From positions 242,129 through 306,128 of the forward strand of contig NW_013657650.1 of assembly GCF_000142905.1 (NCBI RefSeq): DNA of 64,000 nucleotides, read 5' to 3'. The stretch comes from Thecamonas trahens ATCC 50062 (taxonomy: Eukaryota; Apusozoa; Apusomonadida; Apusomonadidae). This document shows positions 36,183 to 46,112 of the stretch, piece after piece. The notes under the pieces were generated by a model. That model was not told where the DNA came from. It ran no database searches and saw nothing but the letters and a program-made list of their open reading frames with translations. Position numbers and translations under genes: made by a program. The number at the start of each line of letters is the position of its first letter. Position 1 is the first letter of the stretch.

Positions 36183-39100
36183 TTAGGACGAGAGCGAGTA
36201 CGGGACCTGCGACGGGCGCAGGAAGAGATACGGGTCCTCGGCGGCGGCGTTCCGGGCCAGGATGCTGGCCTCGATCTCCTTGCAGCGCTCCTGGAACGGC
36301 AGGTACGCCGGCTTGAACATATCGGCGACCGGAACTTGGAGGAGCGACGAGTACGAGCCGCCGGGGCCGAGAGTCGGGGTGGAGAGGAGGCGGACGAGGC
36401 CGAGCGAGTGGGTGACGGTGCGGGCGTCGGGAAGCGAGTCCATGATGTAGCGGAGGGTGACCTCGCTCTTGTTGATGGGCATCGGCTTGCGCATGAGGGT
36501 CGGGCGCGACGGGGCAAAAGCGTAGTAGTCGTACTGCGAGAGCGAGACTGCAGCGTGCTGGGCAGTGACGGTGAAGAGAAAGCGGGTGAGGAAGCGAGCG
36601 AGCTCGGGGCGGGTCTTCACATCCGGAATGGACGTGATGTTAGCACCGTGCGGCGAGCGGAGCTCGGCCATAAAGCCGTTGAACTGGTCATCGGCGACAA
36701 GGTCGGCGTCGGATGCGTACATGATGTCGACGGCGCGGTTGGCGTAGTTCTCGATGGCGTCCCAGAGGACAAAGCCGTCGTCGCGGTAGTAGTAGCCCGG
36801 CAGCGGGTCGTCGGGCGAGCCCGGGGTAACCTTGGTGAAGCCGCGATCGGCGAGCTCCTGCGGAAAGGCAAAGCCCTCCCAGGTCCAGTAGTCGTTGTAG
36901 TTGCGCTCCATGAGCTCGAGGACGCCGTCGAGACCAATCGAGTTGAGGTTCTCGAACTGGGCGCCCTTGCGAGCGACAAGCGAGTAGCGACCCATGTTGT
37001 TGACGGCAAAAGTGTCGTAGGTGTGCGGCTTGAGGAAGACGTACATGGGATGGTCCTTGGCAAAGGAGCGGAAGAAGGCGATGAGGAACGGCTCCATGGT
37101 GAGGTGGATGGGCCCGAGGTGGGCGCCGGCCTCGTGCCATTGGACGTCGGACGACGCGACGTGCATCTTGGCAAAGAGCCACGACTCGGCCGGGTCTGAC
37201 GGGAGGTGCCAGACATGCGGGCCGGCCTCTGCGGCGCGGGTGCCGCGGGTGAGCTGGATGGCGAGCGGCATGAGCTTGGCGTAAGAGCCAGGCGCCACGT
37301 TGACGGTGTCGAGGTAGAAGACAACGACGGGTGCGTACATGATAAAGTCATCCTTGGTGATGGCGTCAGCGAGGAGCTCGTAGTCGGCAAAGTAGAGCTG
37401 GCCGGCCTCGCTCAGCTCGTCCATGGGCGGAAGACCCTTTGAGGCGAGGAAGGCGTTGGCGGCGGCAACCGAGGAGGGAGCCATGTCGAGGGCAGCAGGC
37501 AGCGGGTTGGTCGGGAGCACGCGCTGGAGAATGACCGGGTTGGTGCCAGTCAGGTACGTCCGCGCCCACACCATGTCATCGGTCCAATTGTGGTAGCCGT
37601 ACGGGATGGGAAGGGTGAAGAGGTTGGCGTGAAGAGCCTCGACGGACGAGTTGGTGTCACCGGCGTCAAAGACGACGGCCCACTCGTCGGGCGACTCCCA
37701 CTCGGAGATGGGCCGCGGCGCGTCCTTGACGCGGAGGAGCGACTTGGCGAGAGCGCCGGCAAAGACGGCACCGTGCGACGAATAGAACTTAAACTCGTAC
37801 TGCTGCGACTGCGGGATGTCGCGAATGAAGCGCGGGAGGTAAGAGAAGGGGACGGGCATGGTGGCGTAGTCGAAGATGTCGGGCTGGCCAGCGAGCTGGC
37901 CGACGCGGCGGCCGGAGAAGGTCTCGGTACACGTCGGCTGCGCGACGACAGCCGAGTTAAGAGTGCGGCGGAGGGTGGCGGTGGCGTTGTACACGAACTT
38001 GCGCGCCTTGGCGATCGAGCCGAGCGGGCGGTGCGAGACCGGCGTGTGCCAGATGTTGAACGAGAGGTCGCGGCAAAAGTCAAACTGATCGACGTAGTCA
38101 AAGGTCTGCTGCGGGATGGTGAGGCGGGCAACAGGAACGTACACGACGTCGTTGTAGCCGGTCTTGTCGGTCCAGCGGACGGCGATGTCCTCGAGCGGGT
38201 TCTTGCAAGCGTCAAGACCCTGCTCCGCAATGCCAAACTCAAAGCAGGCCTCGCCGGCGTCGAGCCAGCGGGTCATGGCCTCGCGGAGAAAGTCGGGCGA
38301 GGAGCCCCAGGCGATCTCGTCGTCGGCGACGGCGGCCGAGTTGACGGCGCACGGGCGCACGCCGTACTTGACGGCGAGCGGGAGGTCGTAGAGCGAGTCG
38401 ACCGGCGGCGCTGAGCCCAGGGCGTACGGCGTGACCGAAAAGTACTCGGTGGTGAGCGGATTCGACATGACAAAGCCCGAGTAGAACATGGGGCCGAGCT
38501 GGAAACGGAAAAGTCCCACTCGGCCGGGTTGAACGAGTTAAAGGTGTGGGTGAAGACGGTGAAGAGGGTGCGGAGGCCGCCAGCAACGATGGCCTTGAGC
38601 AGCTTGGGGTAGGCCGAGATCGAGTTGGCGAAGAAGGTCTTGGAGGAGACAAGGACAAAGTCTGCTGTGTTCGGCTCGGCAAACGGCTCAAAGGTGGCGG
38701 CCTTCTCGCCGGCGACGCCGCAGAGCTTGATGGCCATGCCGCGGACGTCGGGGCGGGCGTCGTTGCGGACCTTACGCATGCCGTTGGAGAAGCGGACCCA
38801 GGCCGGCCATGACTCGCCGGGGTTGGCAAAGAGGCCGACCTTGAGGTGCTCGGGAACCCAGTCGTTGACGCGGAACTCGCCACGGACGCAGCCGTGCATC
38901 TTGCGGTGGACGTCGCGGTAGGCGGTGTTGAGGTCAAGCTCCTTGACAATCGATGTCGTCGTGTCGATGAGCTCGGCAATGGACTGGGCCTCGTTGGCCT
39001 CCGGGTACACCTCGCCGGGCACGAGCGAGCACTGGTCAGTGTAGCGGGTGAGGGCGTGGAGGAAGAGGAGTGCAGCCGGGATGAGGATGAGGAGGCGGAG

Positions 39101-40381
39101 CCACGACTTGAGAGCGCGGGCCTTGTAGACGGCCATGGCGGCCCAGATGGTGCCGCCGCCGACAGCGACCTTGAAGGTCAGGGCGACGAGCTTGAAGACG
39201 TTGTTGGAGACAAAGAGCTCTGAAAAGAGCTCGACCTCCCAGGGAACAAGGCCCCAGTGGGTAAAGGCGGCAAAGACGAGAGCCACCGCGCCGGCCGCGA
39301 GGGCGGCGGTCTGGAGCCAGTGGTCGAGAATCCACTTGCCGAGAACCTCGGGGTGCGGGGCGTTGCCGTACGGCGCAAGGTAGAGGATGGCGAGGAGGAA
39401 GCCGAGGACGGCGAGCGCCTCGACCTGGGTGAGGTTGAGGGCAAACCAGGCAGTGGTAGCCGTGGAGAAGGCAGCCGCGGTGGCAGCGATGCGCCCGAGG
39501 GCGGCGGTGGCCGAGAACGAGACCTGCTGCGAGGCGTGGGCCGAGACGTAAGCGTCGGATGACGAACGCTTGACAATGTCAGCAGTGATAAAGACCATGG
39601 CGAGGCCAATCGCCGAGTGCTGGTAGGCAAAGACGACGTGGATGGCGTAGAGCGCAGTGGAGTGGGTGGAGAGCGGGAGCTCGACGTCGAGGAGGACGGT
39701 GAGGGCCAGAATCTTGACCAGGATGACGTTGTAGAGGACGTGCAGCTGGAGCGGGTTGAGGAGGAGGCGGAAGTGCAGCGGGTAGGTGATGCACGTCGCC
39801 GGCGAGACCGTCCAGTAGTACATGCGGATGGCCCAGATGAGGTAGCAGACGGTGGCAAACGAGACCGCGATCTGCGATGCCCACCAGCGCGCCCACATGC
39901 CGGGCTGCTTGCCCTCGGCCGCCAGCTTGCGGAAGAGGGTGAGCGCACGGCCAAGGCCAGCTGCCGGCGCCGCCAGAGTCAGGCCGGCCAGCAGCGCAAT
40001 CTCGCCTGGGTTGTCCTTGTGGACGTCGAAGCGGACGGCGTAGACGAGGACGACGACGGCGGCCACAATGGCGACCGGGATGTAGGCGTCGACCCAGGAG
40101 AAGCGGAGAGTGACAAAGGCGTCGGTAGCGTCAGCCACAAGCGAGTTGGTGGCGTCAGCGTAGTGCAGAATGGACCACAGGAGCCAGAACGGGAGAAGGT
40201 AGAGCCCAGCGCCGGCGCCCTGGTAGACCCAGTTGGACCAGCCACGGCTGCGCGAGACAACCACAAAGAGCGGACCAAAGTAGAGGAGGGCAAACGAAGC
40301 AACAACAGTAGCAAGGGCAAACGGCGAGCATCCCACGAGGAGCCGCGTAGCGGTGTACACCCCATGCAGGAGATCCACCAT
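36183..40381 (-). CDS. Polytopic membrane, catalase-related and lipoxygenase fusion protein (one apparent frameshift)
   Basis: About 1399 residues when two frames are joined. The first ~450 residues hold roughly 11-12 hydrophobic helices. A catalase-related heme domain follows at about 490-810: MHGCVRGEF (distal-His region), AWVRFSNGM, DVRGMAIKLCGV, NTADFVLVSS, NPLTTEYFSVTPY, and HRPLGSIAKARKFVY (RxxxY, possible heme ligand). The last ~550 residues are a lipoxygenase: HEAGAHLGPIH (two iron His), LKPHTYDTF, and QHAAVSLSQYDYY (third iron His; the usual Asn four residues on is Ser). The protein ends PYSLSS, with Ser instead of the usual terminal Ile. One base appears to be missing near 38511 (in TTTTCC of the coding strand) between EWDF and RFQLGPMFYSG. 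Catalase-lipoxygenase fusions are known from corals (allene oxide synthase-lipoxygenase); the membrane module is extra. Substrate and product are unknown. Confidence 0.85.
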
Positions 40382-40620
40382 AGTACTTGTAGTGGAGGGG
40401 GGAGAGAGAGAGGGGTAAGGGTGTTGGGTGTAGGGGGGAGGGGGGGAAGGGGGGGGGGGGCGGGGGAAGACGGCGATGTTTTGGCGCTCCCACACGCGTG
40501 GGCTTTCTTCTTTATTTTTTTGGCGCCAAGGCCAGCGCAATGCGTTGTTGGTGTGGCTCTGCGAGTGCATTCATTCCATCATTACCATCAGGTACGGGTG
40601 TAGGAGGGCGGAGGGTTTAG

Positions 40621-42203
40621 TTAGTGTGCAAAGAACATCTTGACTGCGCGCACAATGTTGGCCCGACACATAGGGCACTCATCGAGCGAGTCGGCACACT
40701 CGCTGCAGGCGCAGACGTGACCGCATTCGAGGAGGATGACGTCGATGCGGTTGTCCATGCAGACAACGCAGAGGTTGGCATCCTCGTCGGCAGCGATTGG
40801 AGCAGGCATCTTGGCCGCGGCTTTGGCAGGGGCGGGAATCGACGGCGCGGGTGCTTGGGCGGTCGGTGCGATTGACGGCGAGCCGAGCGGGCGGCCGTCA
40901 GGGCGCACATCGACAAAGGACGCAGGCGGGACGGTGAGCGGCGGAAGTGAGGCGGGGTTCGGCAGCGGCGCCATAAATGACGGAGTCGGCGCGACGTGCG
41001 GTGGGGTGATGCGACCGGACGGAACGGGCGCGGCTGGCGATCCGCCGTCCGACTCGTCCGAGGCGCGCAGGATGGCAGAGGCAAACGAGGTACGGAGAGA
41101 GGCAACGGGCGAGGCGATCGGCGAGGCAACATGCGGTAAGACTGGCTCACAGACGCTCCTGGTGGGCGTGGTGTGAAGGCCTGCAGCAGTTAGCCCGGAA
41201 CCAAAAGAAGCCTCGGTTCGCTCCAACGTCATCAGGGACTGCGAGAGCACGCCGGCCTCCGTCTTGGATGACAGGAACTCGGCCAGCGACTGGTATCGGT
41301 GGCCGTCATACAGTAAAAAGCCCGAGGCCAGACACGAGAGCCGCGAGTGTGTGATGGTGCCGTTCGAGTTGGCGAGCGAGATGGTGTAGTCGCCCGGGAC
41401 CGATGACGAGTAGCGGACAACATACGTCCCGGCGGCATGATGCGCGAGCCGAGCCTCGATCTCTTCGCGAGTAGCGCTTCCATCGAAACATGACGACGAC
41501 TCGACCGACTGGCGTACCATCTTGTACCGCGAAACGTCGTCGGGCGCCGTGGCGGACGCTTGCGTTTGCGAGTGTGCCGGTGACTCGGGCGCGTCCAGGC
41601 CATGCGCAGTGTACAGCAAGGCGCCCGCGCCGGCGGTCCCGGCCTGTTCGGCAGCCTCAAGCTCCAGAAGCGAGACAGTGTAGACGTGCGGCCAGAGAGC
41701 AACAATGTCCTCAATCGACGAGAAGCCGCGCGGCGAGGCCTTGTCGATGCAGATGCGGACCGAGCCATCGGGCTCGCGATGGAGCAGATACAGGACGTGG
41801 ATGAAGCACTCGAGGCATCCACATACGACAGCGCTAGCCCACCGTTCTGCCGCGACAACCGCCATATAAAGGTGCCCGGCGAGCGGCCCGCCAGCCGGCC
41901 CGGCACTACCTCGCCGTCCGAGGTGACAAAGCCCTCGAGGCCGACCCTATCTGCGCCTGGGTCAAACATGCCCGACGCCTCCAGCGCCGCCAGGAACTCG
42001 GGCGTAGCTATCCAACACCATGCCCATGCCCATACCACACGTGAGTTTCTCCCTCTTCTCCCTCCTCCCCCCCTTCTCCTCCTCTTCCTTCCAAAACGTA
42101 CGGTCCGTCGGACAGAAAGGCACTCCGCCCCCGCCTGCAGCAGCAGTCTGTCCCGAGCAGGCAGAGATGGGCGTGTACTCGCACGGCTGCCTGTCTCTGC
42201 CAT
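40621..42203 (-). CDS. Tandem SH2 plus RING protein (one apparent frameshift)
   Basis: About 527 residues across one frame change. SH2-1: GTFIWRLSRQNGGLALSYV (phosphotyrosine-binding Arg in the WRLS strand), then, after an apparent missing base near 41810-41820, FIHVLYLLHREPDGSVRI and GFSSIEDIV. SH2-2: GTYVVRYSSSVPGDYTISL, GFLLYDGHRYQSLAEFL. A Pro/Ala-rich linker leads to a C-terminal RING: CVVCMDNRIDVILLECGHVC, then CPMCRANI. It would be an E3 ligase directed to tyrosine-phosphorylated targets, comparable in logic to Cbl but with a different order. The start is uncertain: 42203 is the uninterrupted frame, while a start at 42228 with a GTACGT...TAG intron (42008-42101) also keeps phase. The region 42204-42689 is a G/T-rich divergent promoter. 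Confidence 0.78.
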
Positions 42204-42689
42204 CCTCCCGGTACCGTTCCGCCGCCATTCCTCGTACTAGAGATAGTGGTGGGGGTTCGGGGGGTGGGGGTGGGGGTGGGGGGTGCGACCGGGTTGGGGA
42301 GGGGTAAAGAGGGGGGCGGCGCGGTGAGTGGCTCTGCCCACTGATCAGAAAAAGGCTGCGGAGAAGAGAGGGCCGATGGCCCAAAGTTGATGGCCCAGGG
42401 CGGATGGCCCAAGACGGATGGCTCAAGGCGACAGATGGCAAGAGAGAGAGAGAGGAGAGGCATGGATTGAATGACATCTCTAATCGTGTGGTACGATTGG
42501 TTGAGGGCACAGTGGTATGTGTGGTGAGTTTGTGGGGAGATTTGTCATCTGTGATGGATGGACATGGTGGTGGTCACAGTGGTCGGTGGTGGACGTGAGC
42601 TGTCTCGCCGTCAACCTGCCCGACTTGACCAACCTGCCTGCGCCTGCCATTACTCTCTCTCCGCCCGATCCATCTCCCTTGATTTTGCC

Positions 42690-44480
42690 ATGATCAGGCC
42701 GCGGCATGGGGTGGCGCCGTCACCATCGCTATCGCCACCGTCTCCACCTCCGCCATTCCCTCTGCCGCCTGCTGCGACAGCCTCGACCCGCTCGCCGACT
42801 GCAGCGACAGCTGCCCGCCGCAGGCCGGGCCAAGCCCGCTCTGCCGTTCCGGCCTCGCCGTCGCCGAGTCCCAGCCCGCCACCGCGGCTGCGTCCTCTTT
42901 CGGCATCGCTCTCTGGTGCCTTGTCCTCGGCTGTCTCCTCCGCGGCGCCCTCGCTAGCCTTTTCAGGCCTCTCTTCGGCAGCTGGGTCGGCGGCCGGTTC
43001 GGCAGCTGGCTCGCCACGCATCGTGGCTACCGCGTTGGTCCGCCCGCGGCTCCGTGGGCGACACACCACAGTCATCATTCCATCGCCGTCGCTCTCACCG
43101 TCTTCGCACGGCTCACGATCAAGGTCACGATCAAGGTCGCGGTCGCGGTCGCGGTCGCGGTCTCCGCGTCGGCCGTCGGGTGGTGGTGCTGGCGACGGCG
43201 GTCGTGGGCGTGCCGTGCGGCGGCAGGTTACGCTTGATGTACTGCCGCCTACGTGGGATACAGCGTTGGCAGGCGACGGATCCGAGATTGGCGAAGAGGT
43301 GCTTGCAGAGATGGTGAGCGGGGCGTCGCGCGATGAGCTCGTGCAGGCCGCCGACGTGACGACGCTCGCGGTCGGCCTGGCGGCGTTCCTCAAGCCGCCT
43401 GAAGAGCGGCAGGCTGGTGGTGAAAATGCCGGCACCTTGAAGCTGCTGCGCGAGTTGGCGGGCGTGTATCTCATTCTAGGTGATAGGCAGCGGCACCGGG
43501 CGTACTCGCTGGCTGCCATTGCTCTGGCGTCGGCGCCGGAGCCGGTGACTACCGCCGCGCAGGCGCGCGCGCTCCCCGGCATCGGCCCTTCGATTGCTGC
43601 CAAGATTGAGGCGTTTGTGAAGACCGACCGGTGCGCGGTCCTGGATCGAATTTACCTCTCACGCAAGTGGGAGGTCATGTCGCGGCTGGTCGGCATCTGG
43701 GGCGTGGGTCCGTCAACTGCCGCGCACTGGATGGCACGCGGCATCGAGTCGGTCGAGGCCTTGCGCGAGTCGGGCACCCTGCTCTCGGACCGCCAGGCCA
43801 TGGGTGTCAAGTTCTACGATGACTTTCAGGCACGCATGCCGCGTGACGAGATCGACGTCCACATTGGCGTCGTCGCCAAGGTCGTCGACGAGCTGCCGGA
43901 CGCCAGAGATCTCGGCCTTGTCACCGTGCCGGCCGGCTCGTGGCGCCGCGGCAAGAGCTCGGCCCACGACGTGGACATTCTAGTTACCACCCGTGAACTG
44001 CAGCCCATGGCTGCCCTCGTCGGCATCCTCGACAAAATCGTCGACGCTCTGTACGAGCTTGACTACGTCGAGGCCACACTGCGGAAGAGCTACGGCATCG
44101 GAACTCGCAAGCACCCGTCTCGGAACTCGCTCTCGCTTGCGGTTGAGCATGAAGACTTTGACGTTTTCTTTGGCGTTGTCAGCCTCCCCTCGCCGCTCTC
44201 GCACCTCCAGCCCCCGCTCGCCCGGCGCCTCGATCTCATCGTTGTCCCGCGCACCCGCTTTGCCGTCACCTCGCTCTACTTTACCGGCTCGGCCATGTTC
44301 AACCGGCTGCTTCGGATCCACGCTCTGGCGCTCGGCTACAAGCTCGGCAACGACAAGATCTTCCCGGTCGACGACCTTGGTCTCCCTGCTGGCCCGCCCG
44401 TCGCAGTATTAACCGAAGCCGACGTCTTTGACCTCCTCGGCCTCCCCTTTGTCCCGCCGACCTGGCGCAACAACAGCTGA
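42690..44480 (+). CDS. Family X DNA polymerase (pol lambda/beta/mu type)
   Basis: 596 residues from MIRPRHGVAP. The first ~200 are Pro/Ser-rich with an RS-like patch; no BRCT domain is recognisable. The polymerase core follows: an 8-kDa-type domain with two helix-hairpin-helix motifs (LPGIGPSIAAKI and IWGVGPSTAAHW), the palm motif GSWRRGKSSAHDVDILV holding two catalytic Asp, the third Asp in RRLDLIVVP, and YFTGSAMFN, which corresponds to the YFTGS block that positions the incoming nucleotide. Family X enzymes fill short gaps in base excision repair and end joining. The 5' half of the gene is GC-skewed and repetitive, matching its disordered product. Confidence 0.9.
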   Translation: MIRPRHGVAPSPSLSPPSPPPPFPLPPAATASTRSPTAATAARRRPGQARSAVPASPSPSPSPPPRLRPLSASLSGALSSAVSSAAPSLAFSGLSSAAGSAAGSAAGSPRIVATALVRPRLRGRHTTVIIPSPSLSPSSHGSRSRSRSRSRSRSRSRSPRRPSGGGAGDGGRGRAVRRQVTLDVLPPTWDTALAGDGSEIGEEVLAEMVSGASRDELVQAADVTTLAVGLAAFLKPPEERQAGGENAGTLKLLRELAGVYLILGDRQRHRAYSLAAIALASAPEPVTTAAQARALPGIGPSIAAKIEAFVKTDRCAVLDRIYLSRKWEVMSRLVGIWGVGPSTAAHWMARGIESVEALRESGTLLSDRQAMGVKFYDDFQARMPRDEIDVHIGVVAKVVDELPDARDLGLVTVPAGSWRRGKSSAHDVDILVTTRELQPMAALVGILDKIVDALYELDYVEATLRKSYGIGTRKHPSRNSLSLAVEHEDFDVFFGVVSLPSPLSHLQPPLARRLDLIVVPRTRFAVTSLYFTGSAMFNRLLRIHALALGYKLGNDKIFPVDDLGLPAGPPVAVLTEADVFDLLGLPFVPPTWRNNS

Positions 44481-44843
44481 CCGATGTGCCTGGCTACGCG
44501 CGTCTCGCTCGCAACATCGAGACATTGAACAGAGCATGTCTCCGCCAGCCAGTAAACCCTCACACGCCCTCGCCGGCGCGTCGGCTGCCATCACTGGATA
44601 CACCGGATCCCAAGGCGCCAAGTACGACGGCGGTTGTGCACGTTGCACGTTGGCCTCAACTGCAACTCCGGGGAGGCAGGCTGCTGCTGAAGTGATGGCG
44701 GTGGTGGCGGTGGTGGATCTTGCGGGTACGGTAGTTACGGCGTCATCAGCCGCCAAGAGTGCGGCGTGTTTGGGCGGCGGATTGCGGCGTTCGGCGGCTC
44801 GGCGCGCCCCGCGCTCACGGTCATTGATTGGCACTTGACTCAC
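44481..44843. other. Intergenic region, nothing identified
   Basis: 363 bp between the polymerase stop and the start of the hydrolase gene. Open frames on both strands lack any recognisable domain; no RNA gene seen. Confidence 0.5.
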
Positions 44844-46070
44844 ATGTTCCGGCTGCGGTGCGTGACGCGTTCGACCGGCCTCGCAGCATTCGGACAGAAG
44901 CTGGCACAGATCAGCAGGGCGAGCATCGGGAACAGTGCTGTCCGTACCATGAGCTCAGAAGTCGGAGGAGCTGGCGGTGCTGCAGAGGCCGTCGAGGCAG
45001 TGCCGTTTGAGGCCAGCCTCCCGTGGGCTCTCACCATTGCCGGCAAGGAGTGGCGCCGGCCCGGATGCGACGAGCCGCGCAGCAGGGTCCTCGCCCTGCA
45101 CGGCTGGTGCGATTCGGCGGCATCGTACGACAAGCTCGCGCCGCTTCTGGTCACCGCGCCCGGCGGGCCAGACTCGGTCTTGGCCATCGATCTGCCTGGT
45201 CACGGGCTCTCTTCCTGGCGCGCACCCGATGCCAACTACCACTACGTCGACTACGTCCACGACGTCATGGGCCTCATGGTCCAGGAGGGCCTCCTTCACG
45301 ATCCGCACACCGCCCGCGTCTCGCCTGCTGCCGGCGATGCCGATGGCACCGACAAGCCGCCCCACATCACTCTGATGGGCCACTCGATGGGTGGCGGTAT
45401 CGCCGTCATGCTCGCCGGCGCATGGCCGCACGCCATCGACCGACTCGTCCTCATCGAGGGCGCAGGCACGCTGCCCGCAACCACCGATGCCGACCAGGTC
45501 GATGTCGTCGCCTCATTTGTTGCCTCCAAGCTCAAGTACGCCTCTGCCAAGTCGGCGCCGCGCCCACATCCGCGGCGCGATGCCATGGCCGAGCGCCTCG
45601 TCCAGGCCCTCCGTGGCAAGGGTGCAATGGACCTCGACGCCGCTCGCACCCTCGTTGCTCGCGGCACCCGCCAGCTCCCATCCGGCGAGTTTACCTGGCG
45701 CTCCGATCCTCGGCTCCGCATGGCCGCCCCCTACCGCATCTCCGAGCCCTCGCTCCGCGCCTTTCTCGGCAACATCGCCGCGCCAGCCGTCCTCGTCATG
45801 GCCTCGCGCGGCTGGCCCATTCCCGATGAGCTTGTCGCCGAGCGCCTGGCTGCCGTCCCACATCTGCAGGCCGTCCGCCTCGACGGCTCGCACCACCTTC
45901 ATCTCGAGGTCGCTGAGACTTTGGCTGACCTCTTTGTGCCGTTCATTGCCGAGGACTCGGGCGTCGAAGAACCGCAGGTGGCGGCACAGGTCATCGCCGA
46001 CGCCATGGCCACACCCCGCCTGGCCGCATCTGCGGCTACCGCGGCTGCTGCCGCTGCATCCAGTGACTGA
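44844..46070 (+). CDS. SERHL/kraken-type alpha/beta hydrolase, probably organelle-targeted
   Basis: 408 residues. The N-terminus MFRLRCVTRSTGLAAFGQKL is Arg-rich and acid-free, suggesting mitochondrial targeting. Alpha/beta hydrolase core: LHGWCDSAASYDKLAPLL (oxyanion His-Gly), IDLPGHGLSS, nucleophile elbow GHSMGGG, and DGSHHLHLE carrying the catalytic His. The block RGTRQLPSGEFTWRSDPRL followed by SEPSLRAFL is characteristic of SERHL and Drosophila kraken. Substrate is unknown for the family. The C-terminus is an Ala-rich extension. It is convergent with the multi-pass gene (43 bp). Confidence 0.85.
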   Translation: MFRLRCVTRSTGLAAFGQKLAQISRASIGNSAVRTMSSEVGGAGGAAEAVEAVPFEASLPWALTIAGKEWRRPGCDEPRSRVLALHGWCDSAASYDKLAPLLVTAPGGPDSVLAIDLPGHGLSSWRAPDANYHYVDYVHDVMGLMVQEGLLHDPHTARVSPAAGDADGTDKPPHITLMGHSMGGGIAVMLAGAWPHAIDRLVLIEGAGTLPATTDADQVDVVASFVASKLKYASAKSAPRPHPRRDAMAERLVQALRGKGAMDLDAARTLVARGTRQLPSGEFTWRSDPRLRMAAPYRISEPSLRAFLGNIAAPAVLVMASRGWPIPDELVAERLAAVPHLQAVRLDGSHHLHLEVAETLADLFVPFIAEDSGVEEPQVAAQVIADAMATPRLAASAATAAAAAASSD

Positions 46071-46112
46071 TGCGAAAGCTCGCCTGCGGCGAGCATGGCA
46101 GCTGGATGCAGA

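Noticed and set aside
42034-42112. Plus-strand GTGAGT plus pyrimidine tract near the SH2-RING start
   Set aside because: No plus-strand gene is supported there; the stretch is antisense to the uncertain 5' end of the SH2-RING gene.
44409-44843. Overlapping open frames on both strands between polymerase and hydrolase genes
   Set aside because: Low-complexity, no domain, no plausible start context; typical of long shadow frames in GC-rich DNA.
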